From NCBI GenBank assembly GCA_964400875.1, contig CAYNWK010000008.1, positions 1-64,000 on the forward strand: a stretch of DNA of 64,000 nt, written 5' to 3'. Of this stretch, positions 8,104-15,086 are shown piece after piece. Positions within the stretch are counted from its first letter, which is position 1. Every line of letters starts with the position of its first letter. The DNA comes from CAYNWK01 sp964400875. Its GTDB lineage: Bacteria > Chloroflexota > Anaerolineae > Anaerolineales > UBA4823. The position numbers were made by a program, and so were the translations under genes. Under the pieces are notes generated by a model, which was not told where the DNA came from, searched no databases, and saw nothing but the letters and a program-made list of their open reading frames with translations.

Positions 8104-8595
8104 TTATGGGTTTCGATCTGCCGGCCAGGTGCCCATCACCTGCCGCAGGACGGCGAACTCGCCGATGTGATAAGCGTTGTGATCGCTGACGACCAGGATC
8201 TCCCGCAAGATCGTATATCGTTCGCCCTGGGGCATGGGGGCGTACAGATCGGTCTCCGGGTCGGCGACGATCTCCTGTAAAGCGCGCAGATCGGCACGGA
8301 ACGAGGCAAGGGTCTGGTCCCATTGCTCCTGGTTTGCTTTTATCTCGGGCGACGGCCAATACCCTTCCGGCCAGTCCGGCGATTCGTGCTCGGGATTGCG
8401 GATGAATTCCAGGATATCCCATTGCGTGATGCGGATATGTTCCAGGATCTGCCAGGGTGTGTAGGGCGTGTTGGGTGGGCGGCGGTTGAAAGCCTCTGGC
8501 GGATAATCCGCCACCGCCTGGTCGAGACCCATGTGGGCGTTGCCGCCGCGCAGCAGCGCCAGCAATTGTTGACGTACCAGCTTGTCATCTTGCAT
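8104..8595 (-). CDS. DinB-family protein
   Basis: This 163-residue four-helix protein has the DinB/DUF664 pattern. It shows YTPWQILEHIRITQWDILEF near the centre and SDHNAYHIGEFAVLRQ near the end, supplying the three histidine ligands expected of this metal-binding superfamily. Members include thiol-dependent transferases and stress-induced proteins. A GGAGG site just before the ATG decides the start. Confidence 0.85.
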   Translation of the reverse strand: MQDDKLVRQQLLALLRGGNAHMGLDQAVADYPPEAFNRRPPNTPYTPWQILEHIRITQWDILEFIRNPEHESPDWPEGYWPSPEIKANQEQWDQTLASFRADLRALQEIVADPETDLYAPMPQGERYTILREILVVSDHNAYHIGEFAVLRQVMGTWPADRNP

Positions 8596-8634
8596 AGAAA
8601 CCTCCAGTTTTCCCTGAACTGCGTAAGTCCTACA

Positions 8635-8640
8635 ATTATA
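8635..8640 (-). promoter_or_regulatory. Possible -10 element for the DinB-HEAT operon
   Basis: A perfect TATAAT on the minus strand about 40 bases upstream of the DinB start. No good -35 box is found at the right distance. Confidence 0.3.
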
Positions 8641-8879
8641 AGAGCAGGATTGTATGGTCGCATCGGAATGTATATCATAAGGTATATCCGAAATGTGTAT
8701 CTGGATACATCGACTCCCGGTTTTCGCTGTGCTATCCTTAGAGTGAAATCGCTCTCTGTGTCTTAAAGTCAATCAGTTCAAGAGGCAGCTCAGGGTGTTT
8801 TGTCCTTTTGAGCACGCGAGTACGCAACTTTTGGGGTAAATCTCAATCTTAATAGGTCAAAAGAAAGGAAAATTAAAAA

Positions 8880-9191
8880 ATGCGTGATCAATATCACGAA
8901 CCAGCCAGCGAACTACCGGATGAGACGCGTACATTCGCACGCGTCAATACATCGCTGATCGAGGAAGCTGAGGCCATCGGCTGGTACGAGCAGCGTATTG
9001 CAGTGGAGCCAGATCCCGACGCCCGGGCGTTGATGAAGCACGCCCAGAAGGAAGAATTCATCCACTTTGGTATGGACCTGGAGTTCTTGCTGCGCCGCAA
9101 ATCGGTGTGGCGTAAGCTGCTTAAGAACATGCTTTTTAAAGAAGGTGATCTGGTAGAGTTAGCCGAGAACGCTGAGGAAGATACGCTGTAA
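8880..9191 (+). CDS. EncFtn-like encapsulin-associated ferritin homologue without targeting tail
   Basis: The 103-residue protein resembles encapsulated ferritins such as Rhodospirillum rubrum EncFtn: YHEP near the N-terminus, then SLIEEAEAIGWY and KEEFIHFGMDLEFLLRR. By alignment from memory, the ferroxidase ligands correspond to Glu29, Glu59 and His62. EncFtn proteins dimerise into decamers that oxidise ferrous iron inside encapsulin shells. Two differences stand out: the usual long tail ending in a GSLxIGSLK-type docking peptide is missing, and no encapsulin gene is in the window. An AGAAAGGA ribosome binding site precedes the ATG. Confidence 0.75.
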   Translation: MRDQYHEPASELPDETRTFARVNTSLIEEAEAIGWYEQRIAVEPDPDARALMKHAQKEEFIHFGMDLEFLLRRKSVWRKLLKNMLFKEGDLVELAENAEEDTL

Positions 9192-9215
9192 CATGGATAG
9201 CGAGCGTTGAGAGTA

Positions 9216-9509
9216 ATGGGTTACGCGGTTCAATGGGGAACTGGGGGTCCGGCAGTTTTTGAAATGCACGAGATGCCTTAACCCGAACCGGGCGTTAATG
9301 AAGTACTGGTCCGGGTGCACGCCACGTTGGTGAACCCGGTGGACGCGAAAGTCCACCAGACAGGGTCGTGGGCGGTACAGCCTCCGGACATTATCGGTTA
9401 CGATGTTTCCGGAGTGATTGAGACGATAGGCGAGGGAGTGGTAGGTTTTGTCGTCGGGAATGTTTCCAGCAGGACCTGTTATTACAGCCCGGATAGCCAG
9501 AAAGCGTAA
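9216..9509 (+). pseudogene. Truncated zinc-type alcohol dehydrogenase/quinone oxidoreductase remnant
   Basis: The frame opens MGYAVQWGTGGPAVFEMHEMP, hits an in-frame TAA at 9279-9281, then continues PEPGVNEVLVRVHATLVNPVDAKV and PDIIGYDVSGVIETIGEGV. These are the conserved GroES-like N-terminal parts of the quinone oxidoreductase/alcohol dehydrogenase family. The frame ends after about 97 codons, whereas family members run about 320 residues and need a Rossmann domain. One nonsense mutation plus loss of two thirds of the gene mark it as dead. Confidence 0.75.
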
Positions 9510-9515
9510 GCACGC

Positions 9516-10433
9516 ATGCAAGCGACCTTGATCTACAATGCGCAAGCAGGTTTGATGCACCCGCTCGAACCCAACGAGATCCTCGCCGGGTTGGAGTCAG
9601 CCGGTTTCGAGGCGGTTTACCGGCCCACGGAAAGCGAGGCGGACCTGGATGAGGCTCTGGAGGGCGTCCAGGGGTTGGTGGTCACCGCCGGAGGGGACGG
9701 CACCGTGCGAGCCGTGGCCGCGCGCCTTGCAGAACAAGAGGTGTATCTCACCCCGCTGCCGATGGGCACCGCCAATAATATCGCTTCCGTATTGGGGGTG
9801 AAAGGCCCACCTTTGGAGATCATCGCTGGGTTATCCAATCCCCGCGAGCAAGTTATCGATCTCGGCCTGGTTGAGGGCATGAACGGGGCGTACGATTTTA
9901 TCGAATCGTTTGGCTGCGGCTTGTACGCCGATACCCTGGCGGCCTATCATCCTGAAGAGGGCAAAAGCATCGCCCGGGGACTGCGTTCCATCTCCGAGAC
10001 TATCGACAGCTACGAGCCACGCTTTTACCAGCTCTGGCTCGACGGCGAGGATATCTCCGGAGATTACTTGCTGGTGGAGGCGATGAATACGCCCACGTTA
10101 GGGCCGCGCATCAATCTGTGCCCGCAAGCCGACCCAGGTGACGGGGACCTCGATGTGGTGCTGATCCATGCCGATGTTGAGCCGAAGTATTTGCAGTATC
10201 TGGCCAGCCTATTCCTGGGAGAGCTGGAGGCGCTGCCAACCGTGGGAGTGCAGCGCGCCCGTCATTTGCAGATCGACAGGGGTGGATTCCCGCTGCATGT
10301 GGATGCAAAGGTGCTGGATGAAGGCGCTTCCGAATTGAAGCAGATGGAGGTAGACGCAGCGGATAGCAAGTTGCAAGTCAGTTTGCGCGCCAAGGCGTTG
10401 CGCTTTTTATTACCCAAAGGAGAAACGGATTAG
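9516..10433 (+). CDS. Diacylglycerol/lipid kinase family protein
   Basis: A 305-residue member of the DAGK catalytic family (YegS/BmrU type). The ATP-binding GGDGT motif lies at about 59-63, followed by PLPMGTANNIA, which resembles the conserved PLGTxND/N loop. The C-terminal beta-sandwich domain follows. Such enzymes phosphorylate lipid alcohols at the membrane face. It is followed after one base by the PHP gene, so the two are translationally linked. Confidence 0.85.
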   Translation: MQATLIYNAQAGLMHPLEPNEILAGLESAGFEAVYRPTESEADLDEALEGVQGLVVTAGGDGTVRAVAARLAEQEVYLTPLPMGTANNIASVLGVKGPPLEIIAGLSNPREQVIDLGLVEGMNGAYDFIESFGCGLYADTLAAYHPEEGKSIARGLRSISETIDSYEPRFYQLWLDGEDISGDYLLVEAMNTPTLGPRINLCPQADPGDGDLDVVLIHADVEPKYLQYLASLFLGELEALPTVGVQRARHLQIDRGGFPLHVDAKVLDEGASELKQMEVDAADSKLQVSLRAKALRFLLPKGETD

Positions 10434-10434
10434 C

Positions 10435-11265
10435 ATGACGATCATTGAGAATCACCAGGCTGTGGATGCTGAGGGCTCTACGCAAGAAACTCACTGGACG
10501 CCTGAGGAGATCGATGACATCGAAGCTGCGGGAGCAGTGCCCAAGGAGCAGCGCAGACCGGACCCCCAACTGATGCGCATCGACCTGCACTGCCACACAG
10601 AAGCCTCACCGGATTGCAGTACTCCCCTGGAGCGTGTACCGGATCGTTGTCGCCAGCGAGGCATCGTCGTACAAGCCATTACCGACCATAATCATATCTG
10701 GGGCGCACAGAAACTGGTCGAACTGGCCGCGGAGGATCGAACAACGGCACTACCGCCGGTCAGATTCATCGTTGGGGAGGAGATCAGCACCCGACAGGGT
10801 GAGTTGATCGGCTTGTTTTTAAAGCGCCAGGTGGAAGCTGGGTTGAGTCCCGAAGAGACGGTCGCCGAAATCGAAGATCAGGGCGGTTTGGTGCTGCTGC
10901 CTCACGGTTTCGACCCGCTCAAGCGCTGGCGTTTGCAAGCGAAGGCGCGCCAGCGCATCGCCGAAAGCATCGAAATCGTGGAGACGTTCAACACGCGCAT
11001 CTCAAGGCCGCGCTGGAACCGGGAAGCGGTCAGCTGGGCGGAGGAGCACGATGCCTTAATGAGCGCCGGGTCGGACGCCCACACGCTGGCGGACATCGGC
11101 AGCGCCTGGGTGGAAGTGCCCGCCCGGTCCATAGACCAGCCAAACGATCTGTTGGCCGCTTTGCAGGGTGGCGTGCCAGTCGGTCATTGGCGGCACCCGG
11201 CGCTGGCTTTCCTGTACAAGTGGTGGGATCGCACGCGCCGCAGGGCCCTTGCATGGGTTCATTAG
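10435..11265 (+). CDS. PHP-domain phosphoesterase
   Basis: The 276-residue protein carries a polymerase/histidinol-phosphatase fold. It has RIDLHCHTEAS at about 43-53, AITDHNHIWGA, a VGEEIST metal-ligand segment, LLPHGFD and SAGSDAHT. These supply the His/Asp cluster for two or three metal ions. Stand-alone PHP proteins act on phosphorylated nucleotides or sugars; the substrate is not known here. It sits between a lipid kinase and a DNA glycosylase in one transcript. Confidence 0.85.
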   Translation: MTIIENHQAVDAEGSTQETHWTPEEIDDIEAAGAVPKEQRRPDPQLMRIDLHCHTEASPDCSTPLERVPDRCRQRGIVVQAITDHNHIWGAQKLVELAAEDRTTALPPVRFIVGEEISTRQGELIGLFLKRQVEAGLSPEETVAEIEDQGGLVLLPHGFDPLKRWRLQAKARQRIAESIEIVETFNTRISRPRWNREAVSWAEEHDALMSAGSDAHTLADIGSAWVEVPARSIDQPNDLLAALQGGVPVGHWRHPALAFLYKWWDRTRRRALAWVH

Positions 11266-11274
11266 GAGGGAGAG

Positions 11275-11874
11275 ATGGCTGATACAAAACCCCAACAGAT
11301 GGATGCAATTCAACAAGAGATCGAAGCGCTAACCGCTTCGCCGCTTTACGATTACCGCCTGGAGAACGGTTACCAGCCTGTGATTGGCGAGGGCAGCCCG
11401 GATGCAGCAGTGATGTTCATCGGCGAAGCGCCCGGCAAGAAAGAAGCCAAGACCGGGCGGCCTTTTGTTGGAGCCTCCGGGAGCGTACTGGACGAACTGC
11501 TCGAATCGATTGGCCTGATCCGGGAGCAAGTTTACATCACCAACGTGGTCAAAGACCGACCCCCGGACAACCGCGATCCGAAGGAGGATGAGATCGAGCT
11601 GTACGCGCCCTTTTTGCGCCGCCAGATCGAGATCATCCAGCCGAAGGTGATCGCCACACTGGGGCGCTTTGCCATGCAGTTCATTCTAAAGACCTTCGAT
11701 CGCCCCGAACAGGATTGGAAGATCAGCTCGCTGCACGGGGAACCGCTAACAGCTGAAGCGAACTACGGTGAAGTTATCATATTGCCGCTGTACCACCCGG
11801 CTGTAGTGCTTTACCGGCGCGATCAGCGCGATACGCTGGAAGAGGATTTCCGTGTCTTGCGCAAGTACCTGTAA
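11275..11874 (+). CDS. Family 4-like uracil-DNA glycosylase lacking all cysteines
   Basis: The 199-residue protein clearly matches the family 4 UDG fold: MFIGEAPG at about 47-54, GRPFVGASG at 61-69, YITNVVKDRPPDNRDP at 87-102 and YHPAVVLY at 173-180. Classical family 4 enzymes hold a 4Fe-4S cluster through four cysteines. Here there is no cysteine at all; Asp94 and Tyr110 occupy positions where cysteines are expected, and the N-terminal CxxC is absent. The GE(A)PG and HP motifs for uracil recognition and catalysis are kept, so activity is plausible. It starts after a GGAGGGAG site nine bases downstream of the PHP gene. Confidence 0.82.
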   Translation: MADTKPQQMDAIQQEIEALTASPLYDYRLENGYQPVIGEGSPDAAVMFIGEAPGKKEAKTGRPFVGASGSVLDELLESIGLIREQVYITNVVKDRPPDNRDPKEDEIELYAPFLRRQIEIIQPKVIATLGRFAMQFILKTFDRPEQDWKISSLHGEPLTAEANYGEVIILPLYHPAVVLYRRDQRDTLEEDFRVLRKYL

Positions 11875-12117
11875 ACCTGGTCTACAGATTACACAGGTAA
11901 TTGACAACGACCAGCACGGCTATGCCTCGCAAAATGCATCGGCGCTGGAGGGTATGCTGGGGGGATCAGAAGGTTAAAAAGAGGAGTAGCTGGCGCCTTT
12001 AGCGTTATAATACCGGTGGATAGCGATCCAACCCAGCGATCCAGCGAACAACGCAGGGATCGGCGCTGCATCCGACATCGACCTTGTTCAAGTTTTAGTA
12101 AAAGGAGGACGAGGCTT

Positions 12118-12276
12118 ATGGCTACCTATGCAGATGTCGTCTACTGTGATGGGTGTGGGGTGGAGATCATTGGGGCTCCGGTGGTGGTCGATGGCAGACA
12201 CTACTGCTGCCAGGATTGCGCCCACGGCCTGGAATGTGACTGCAAGCCGGAAGTGGAGATCGACCTTACCGCCTGA
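12118..12276 (+). CDS. Metallothionein-like small cysteine-rich protein
   Basis: The 52-residue product has seven cysteines (10, 13, 30, 31, 34, 40, 42) and histidines 28 and 36. They lie in a CDGCGVEI ... VVVDGRHYCCQDCAHG ... CDC layout that recalls bacterial metallothioneins and TRASH-type zinc fingers, including the central VDG.HYC element. It probably binds zinc, copper or cadmium in the cytoplasm. The ATG is chosen because a strong AAAGGAGGA site sits just upstream; the longer frame upstream has no such support. A TATAAT hexamer at 12006-12011 may be its -10 box. Confidence 0.6.
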   Translation: MATYADVVYCDGCGVEIIGAPVVVDGRHYCCQDCAHGLECDCKPEVEIDLTA

Positions 12277-12283
12277 GGATGTT

Positions 12284-12335
12284 ATGCCGGGCTTCGCGGG
12301 CATTGGGTATGGCGCCTGCTCGCGATGCCCGGCAT
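12284..12335. repeat. Inverted repeat downstream of the metallothionein-like gene
   Basis: ATGCCGGGC at 12284-12292 pairs with GCCCGGCAT at 12327-12335, extended inwards by five more pairs after one mismatch, with a 22-base loop. It could terminate transcription but lacks a clear T tract. Confidence 0.5.
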
Positions 12336-12453
12336 CGTTCACCCAGTATTGAACACTCTATTTGTGGGGGAAAGCCTGCTAACACCTCCGTATAGGATTT
12401 ACAAAGTTCGACAGTGAAGGGGGGTGCAGCCGACGCAGCCTGCTTTGATCGGT

Positions 12454-12864
12454 TTAACTTAAATTCGCCAGCAAATAAAAGAGAGCCGCTGCGGCGATCA
12501 GGACTCCGAAGACTTGCAGCGCCTGGAGGAGGAAGTACAGGCAGCCCCAAAAGCCAACCAGCTCCTGCATTCCCTCCCATGAGTTGACTTGTTGGAGCAC
12601 CCATGTGTTTATCTGGCGGGTGTCGCCAGATCTCGATAACTGCTCATTCGTGTCGAGGGTCGCCATACGAAGGGGACCCTCGACAGCCTCGTTCGAGGCG
12701 CGCCCCCGGCGCAAAGGCGCCATAATCTCTGCGTATCTTGCCCGCGAACGGCGCTCCGCGGCTCGCGCGGCGTAGCGTCCGGCGAGCGCCAGCCCGGCGC
12801 CCAGCACAGCGAGAAGGCTGGCGAGGATCGTCAATCCAGCTCCTCGCGGAGTTCCTGCAAGCAT
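12454..12864 (-). CDS. Small two-span membrane protein, unknown
   Basis: The protein has 136 residues, with a hydrophobic N-terminal segment (about 9-29), a basic and polar middle, and a second hydrophobic segment near the C-terminus (about 104-132). I do not recognise a family. It overlaps the upstream DUF6508-like gene by 34 bases in another frame, which points to coupled translation at the end of the decarboxylase cluster. Confidence 0.6.
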   Translation of the reverse strand: MLAGTPRGAGLTILASLLAVLGAGLALAGRYAARAAERRSRARYAEIMAPLRRGRASNEAVEGPLRMATLDTNEQLSRSGDTRQINTWVLQQVNSWEGMQELVGFWGCLYFLLQALQVFGVLIAAAALFYLLANLS

Positions 12865-13247
12865 TTTAAGATCGCAACGATGTGACCGCTCTCCAGCTCG
12901 GCAGCCAGGTGACCTTCGTTGAAGCGGTCGGCGCGCACGTGGGTGGTGAGCAGCTTGCGCAGGGTGAGCAGATCGGCGCTCGCCAGCAGATCAGGCTCGT
13001 CCCGGTAGCGCTGGGCCCGCTCGACGAATTGCCCCCAGTCGAACGGGTAGACCAGGTTAGCCGCATACAGGGCGCTGACGAAACGATCCACCTCCGGGCT
13101 GTACTGGTAATGGGGCAGCTCGCCCTGCTTATAAACCCACTCCCCGAACTTGAAACCCGGCCGCTGGAAGACCGGCAGGTAAGCCAGCACGTGGTCGAGA
13201 CCTGCCCGGTTGATGGGGGGCACCGGCGCGTTGCGGTCAGCGTTCAC
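12831..13247 (-). CDS. DUF6508-like protein
   Basis: A 138-residue soluble alpha-helical protein with no signal peptide. The N-terminal phrase LPVFQRPGFKFGEW and the overall length resemble proteins annotated as DUF6508, whose function is unknown. It begins with GTG, and its GTGA start overlaps the stop of the upstream 76-codon frame, suggesting translational coupling. Confidence 0.6.
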   Translation of the reverse strand: MNADRNAPVPPINRAGLDHVLAYLPVFQRPGFKFGEWVYKQGELPHYQYSPEVDRFVSALYAANLVYPFDWGQFVERAQRYRDEPDLLASADLLTLRKLLTTHVRADRFNEGHLAAELESGHIVAILKCLQELREELD

Positions 13248-13474
13248 GCGAGTCCTGCTCCATAAAGATTAATTCCATCTACAGGCTGCTTTACTGCCGG
13301 GTCAGGAATTCCAGGCTTCTGCGCCGGCAGTCGTACATGCCCGTCGGGTAGGCGTGGCTCATCGGGGAAGCGTTCGGCACCCTGGGTGAGCAAAGCGTAA
13401 GCCGGGGCGTACTGTTTCTGAGCGTAGAGCCGGTCAACCCGCTCGAATATTTCTCGAAAGTTAAGTCCGGTCAT
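13244..13474 (-). CDS. Short TPR-like fragment, possibly decayed
   Basis: This 76-codon frame starts with a segment like the N-terminus of TPR-containing proteins (FREIFERVDRLYAQKQYAPA, then LLTQGAERFPDEP) and then loses its character. In another frame the downstream bases read YPTGMYDCRRRSLEFLTRQ followed by a stop, so a frameshift after FPDEPR is possible. Against decay, both ends overlap neighbours exactly as coupled genes do (14 bases with the decarboxylase, 4 with the DUF6508-like gene). Confidence 0.4.
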   Translation of the reverse strand: MTGLNFREIFERVDRLYAQKQYAPAYALLTQGAERFPDEPRLPDGHVRLPAQKPGIPDPAVKQPVDGINLYGAGLA

Positions 13475-14915
13475 TCTCTGCCTCGATCTCCGCTGCTGTT
13501 TGCCGGATCAGATCCCAGGCGTTGGCAACGTGCCGCGCTTCTGTGTGGGTTTGGCCCACACAGAAGCGCAAGGTGTACGCGCCATTCAGGGTAGTCTGGG
13601 TCAGGTAAAGCGCGCCGCTGCGGTTGAGGCGTTCGAGCAGTTCGCGGTTGGTTGCTTCTCCGACCACATGGCGGAAGCAGACCAAATTGAGTGGGGCAGG
13701 CGCAGCCATTTCGAATTCTTCAGAGGCTTTCACCCAGCGGGCGAAGTCCTGGGCCAGCTCCACGTGCCGCCGGACGTGATAGCGCAAGCCCTGCACGCCG
13801 TAATGGCGGATCACGAACCACAGCTTCAGCGCCCGGAAGCGGCGGCCGAGCGGGATCTGCCAGTCACGGTAGTCGATCACGGCGCCCGATTCGGTGGCCT
13901 GGTTGCGCAGGTATTCCGGCAGCACGCTGAGGGTGCGTATCAGGGCGCCCCGGTCGGCGACGTAGAAACAGTCGCAGTCGAAATTGGTGAACATCCATTT
14001 ATGCGGGTTGAAGCAGTAGCTGTCGGCGAGCTCCAGGCCACTATGGATGTAGCGAAATTCCGGGCACACGGCCGCGGTGCCCGCCATGGCCGCGTCCACG
14101 TGCATCCACAAACCCTGTTCCTGACAGATCCGACCGATGGCGGGCAAGGGATCCAGTGCGTTGGAGGAGGTGGTGCCCACGGTGGCGCAAACCAGACAGG
14201 GGACCAGCCCCTCGCGGCGATCGGCCTCGATCTGCTGCTCCAGGGCTGCGGGGCGCATGGCCAGGTTTTCATCGACATCGATCAGGCGCAAATTTTGGCG
14301 GCCCAGGCCGGCGATCATGGCTGCTTTCTCCACCGAGGAGTGCGCCTGGCTGGATGCGTAAGCAACCAGCCGGTCCTCCCAGCCGCGCTCGACACCCGCG
14401 TAGCCAAGGGCGCGCTCCCGGGCAGCCAGCAGGGCGCACAGGGTGGCGCTGGAGGCCGAGTCCTGGATCACCCCACCCCCCGATCCGCTGGATTTGAATT
14501 TGGCCGGCAGGTCGAGCAGATCGATGACCCAATCCAGCACATGGGTCTCCAGTTCGGTGCAGGCGGGGCTGGTAGCCCACAACATGCCCTGCACGCCGAG
14601 CCCGGCGGAGAGCAGTTCACCCAGGATGGCCGGCCCGGAGGTGTTGGCAGGGAAGAAGGCGAAGAAGTTGGGCGACTGCCAATGGGTAATGCCGGGCAGG
14701 ATCAGTTGCTCCACATCCCGGAGCATGGCAGCAAAGTCCTCACCCTGCTCCGGTGGAGAGGGCGGCAGGGCGGCGCGAATCTCTCCTGGTTCTACCTGTG
14801 AGAGGACCGGGAATTGCTCAACTCGTTCGTAATAGTCGGCGATCCAATCCACCACAGCGCGGCCGTTGCGGCGGAATTCGTCGGGGGTCATGTGGTAGCT
14901 CAGGGTTTCGTTCAC
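13461..14915 (-). CDS. Group II pyridoxal-dependent amino acid decarboxylase
   Basis: A 484-residue aromatic-L-amino-acid/glutamate decarboxylase homologue of normal length. The PLP lysine is Lys306 in CFNPHKWMFTNFDCD. His192 (SQAHSSVEKA) would stack on the cofactor ring and Asp274 (HVDAAMAG) would bind the pyridine nitrogen. The N-terminal THWQSPNFFAFFP motif is typical of aromatic amino acid decarboxylases. It would release CO2 from Trp, Tyr, Phe or a related substrate to give the amine; which one is not decidable here. It is the first gene of a tightly overlapping set of four. Confidence 0.92.
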   Translation of the reverse strand: MNETLSYHMTPDEFRRNGRAVVDWIADYYERVEQFPVLSQVEPGEIRAALPPSPPEQGEDFAAMLRDVEQLILPGITHWQSPNFFAFFPANTSGPAILGELLSAGLGVQGMLWATSPACTELETHVLDWVIDLLDLPAKFKSSGSGGGVIQDSASSATLCALLAARERALGYAGVERGWEDRLVAYASSQAHSSVEKAAMIAGLGRQNLRLIDVDENLAMRPAALEQQIEADRREGLVPCLVCATVGTTSSNALDPLPAIGRICQEQGLWMHVDAAMAGTAAVCPEFRYIHSGLELADSYCFNPHKWMFTNFDCDCFYVADRGALIRTLSVLPEYLRNQATESGAVIDYRDWQIPLGRRFRALKLWFVIRHYGVQGLRYHVRRHVELAQDFARWVKASEEFEMAAPAPLNLVCFRHVVGEATNRELLERLNRSGALYLTQTTLNGAYTLRFCVGQTHTEARHVANAWDLIRQTAAEIEAENDRT

Positions 14916-15086
14916 AAGTGCTCCTTGAGTCTGGAGAGGGGCAAGGTTACGGGTATCCTACCACCAGGCGGCGAGCGCTACAAGAGAAAAGGCGCAGAGG
15001 CAAAGAAAGTCCCTGGCACTTGCGTAAAAGGCGCCGGGGATTGTTATCGTTAAGCGGTTACGCACAGGTGTGAGTGAGCTTCGCCC

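Noticed and set aside
13500..14801. Plus-strand frame of 433 codons
   Set aside because: Antisense of the PLP decarboxylase; no domain is recognisable.
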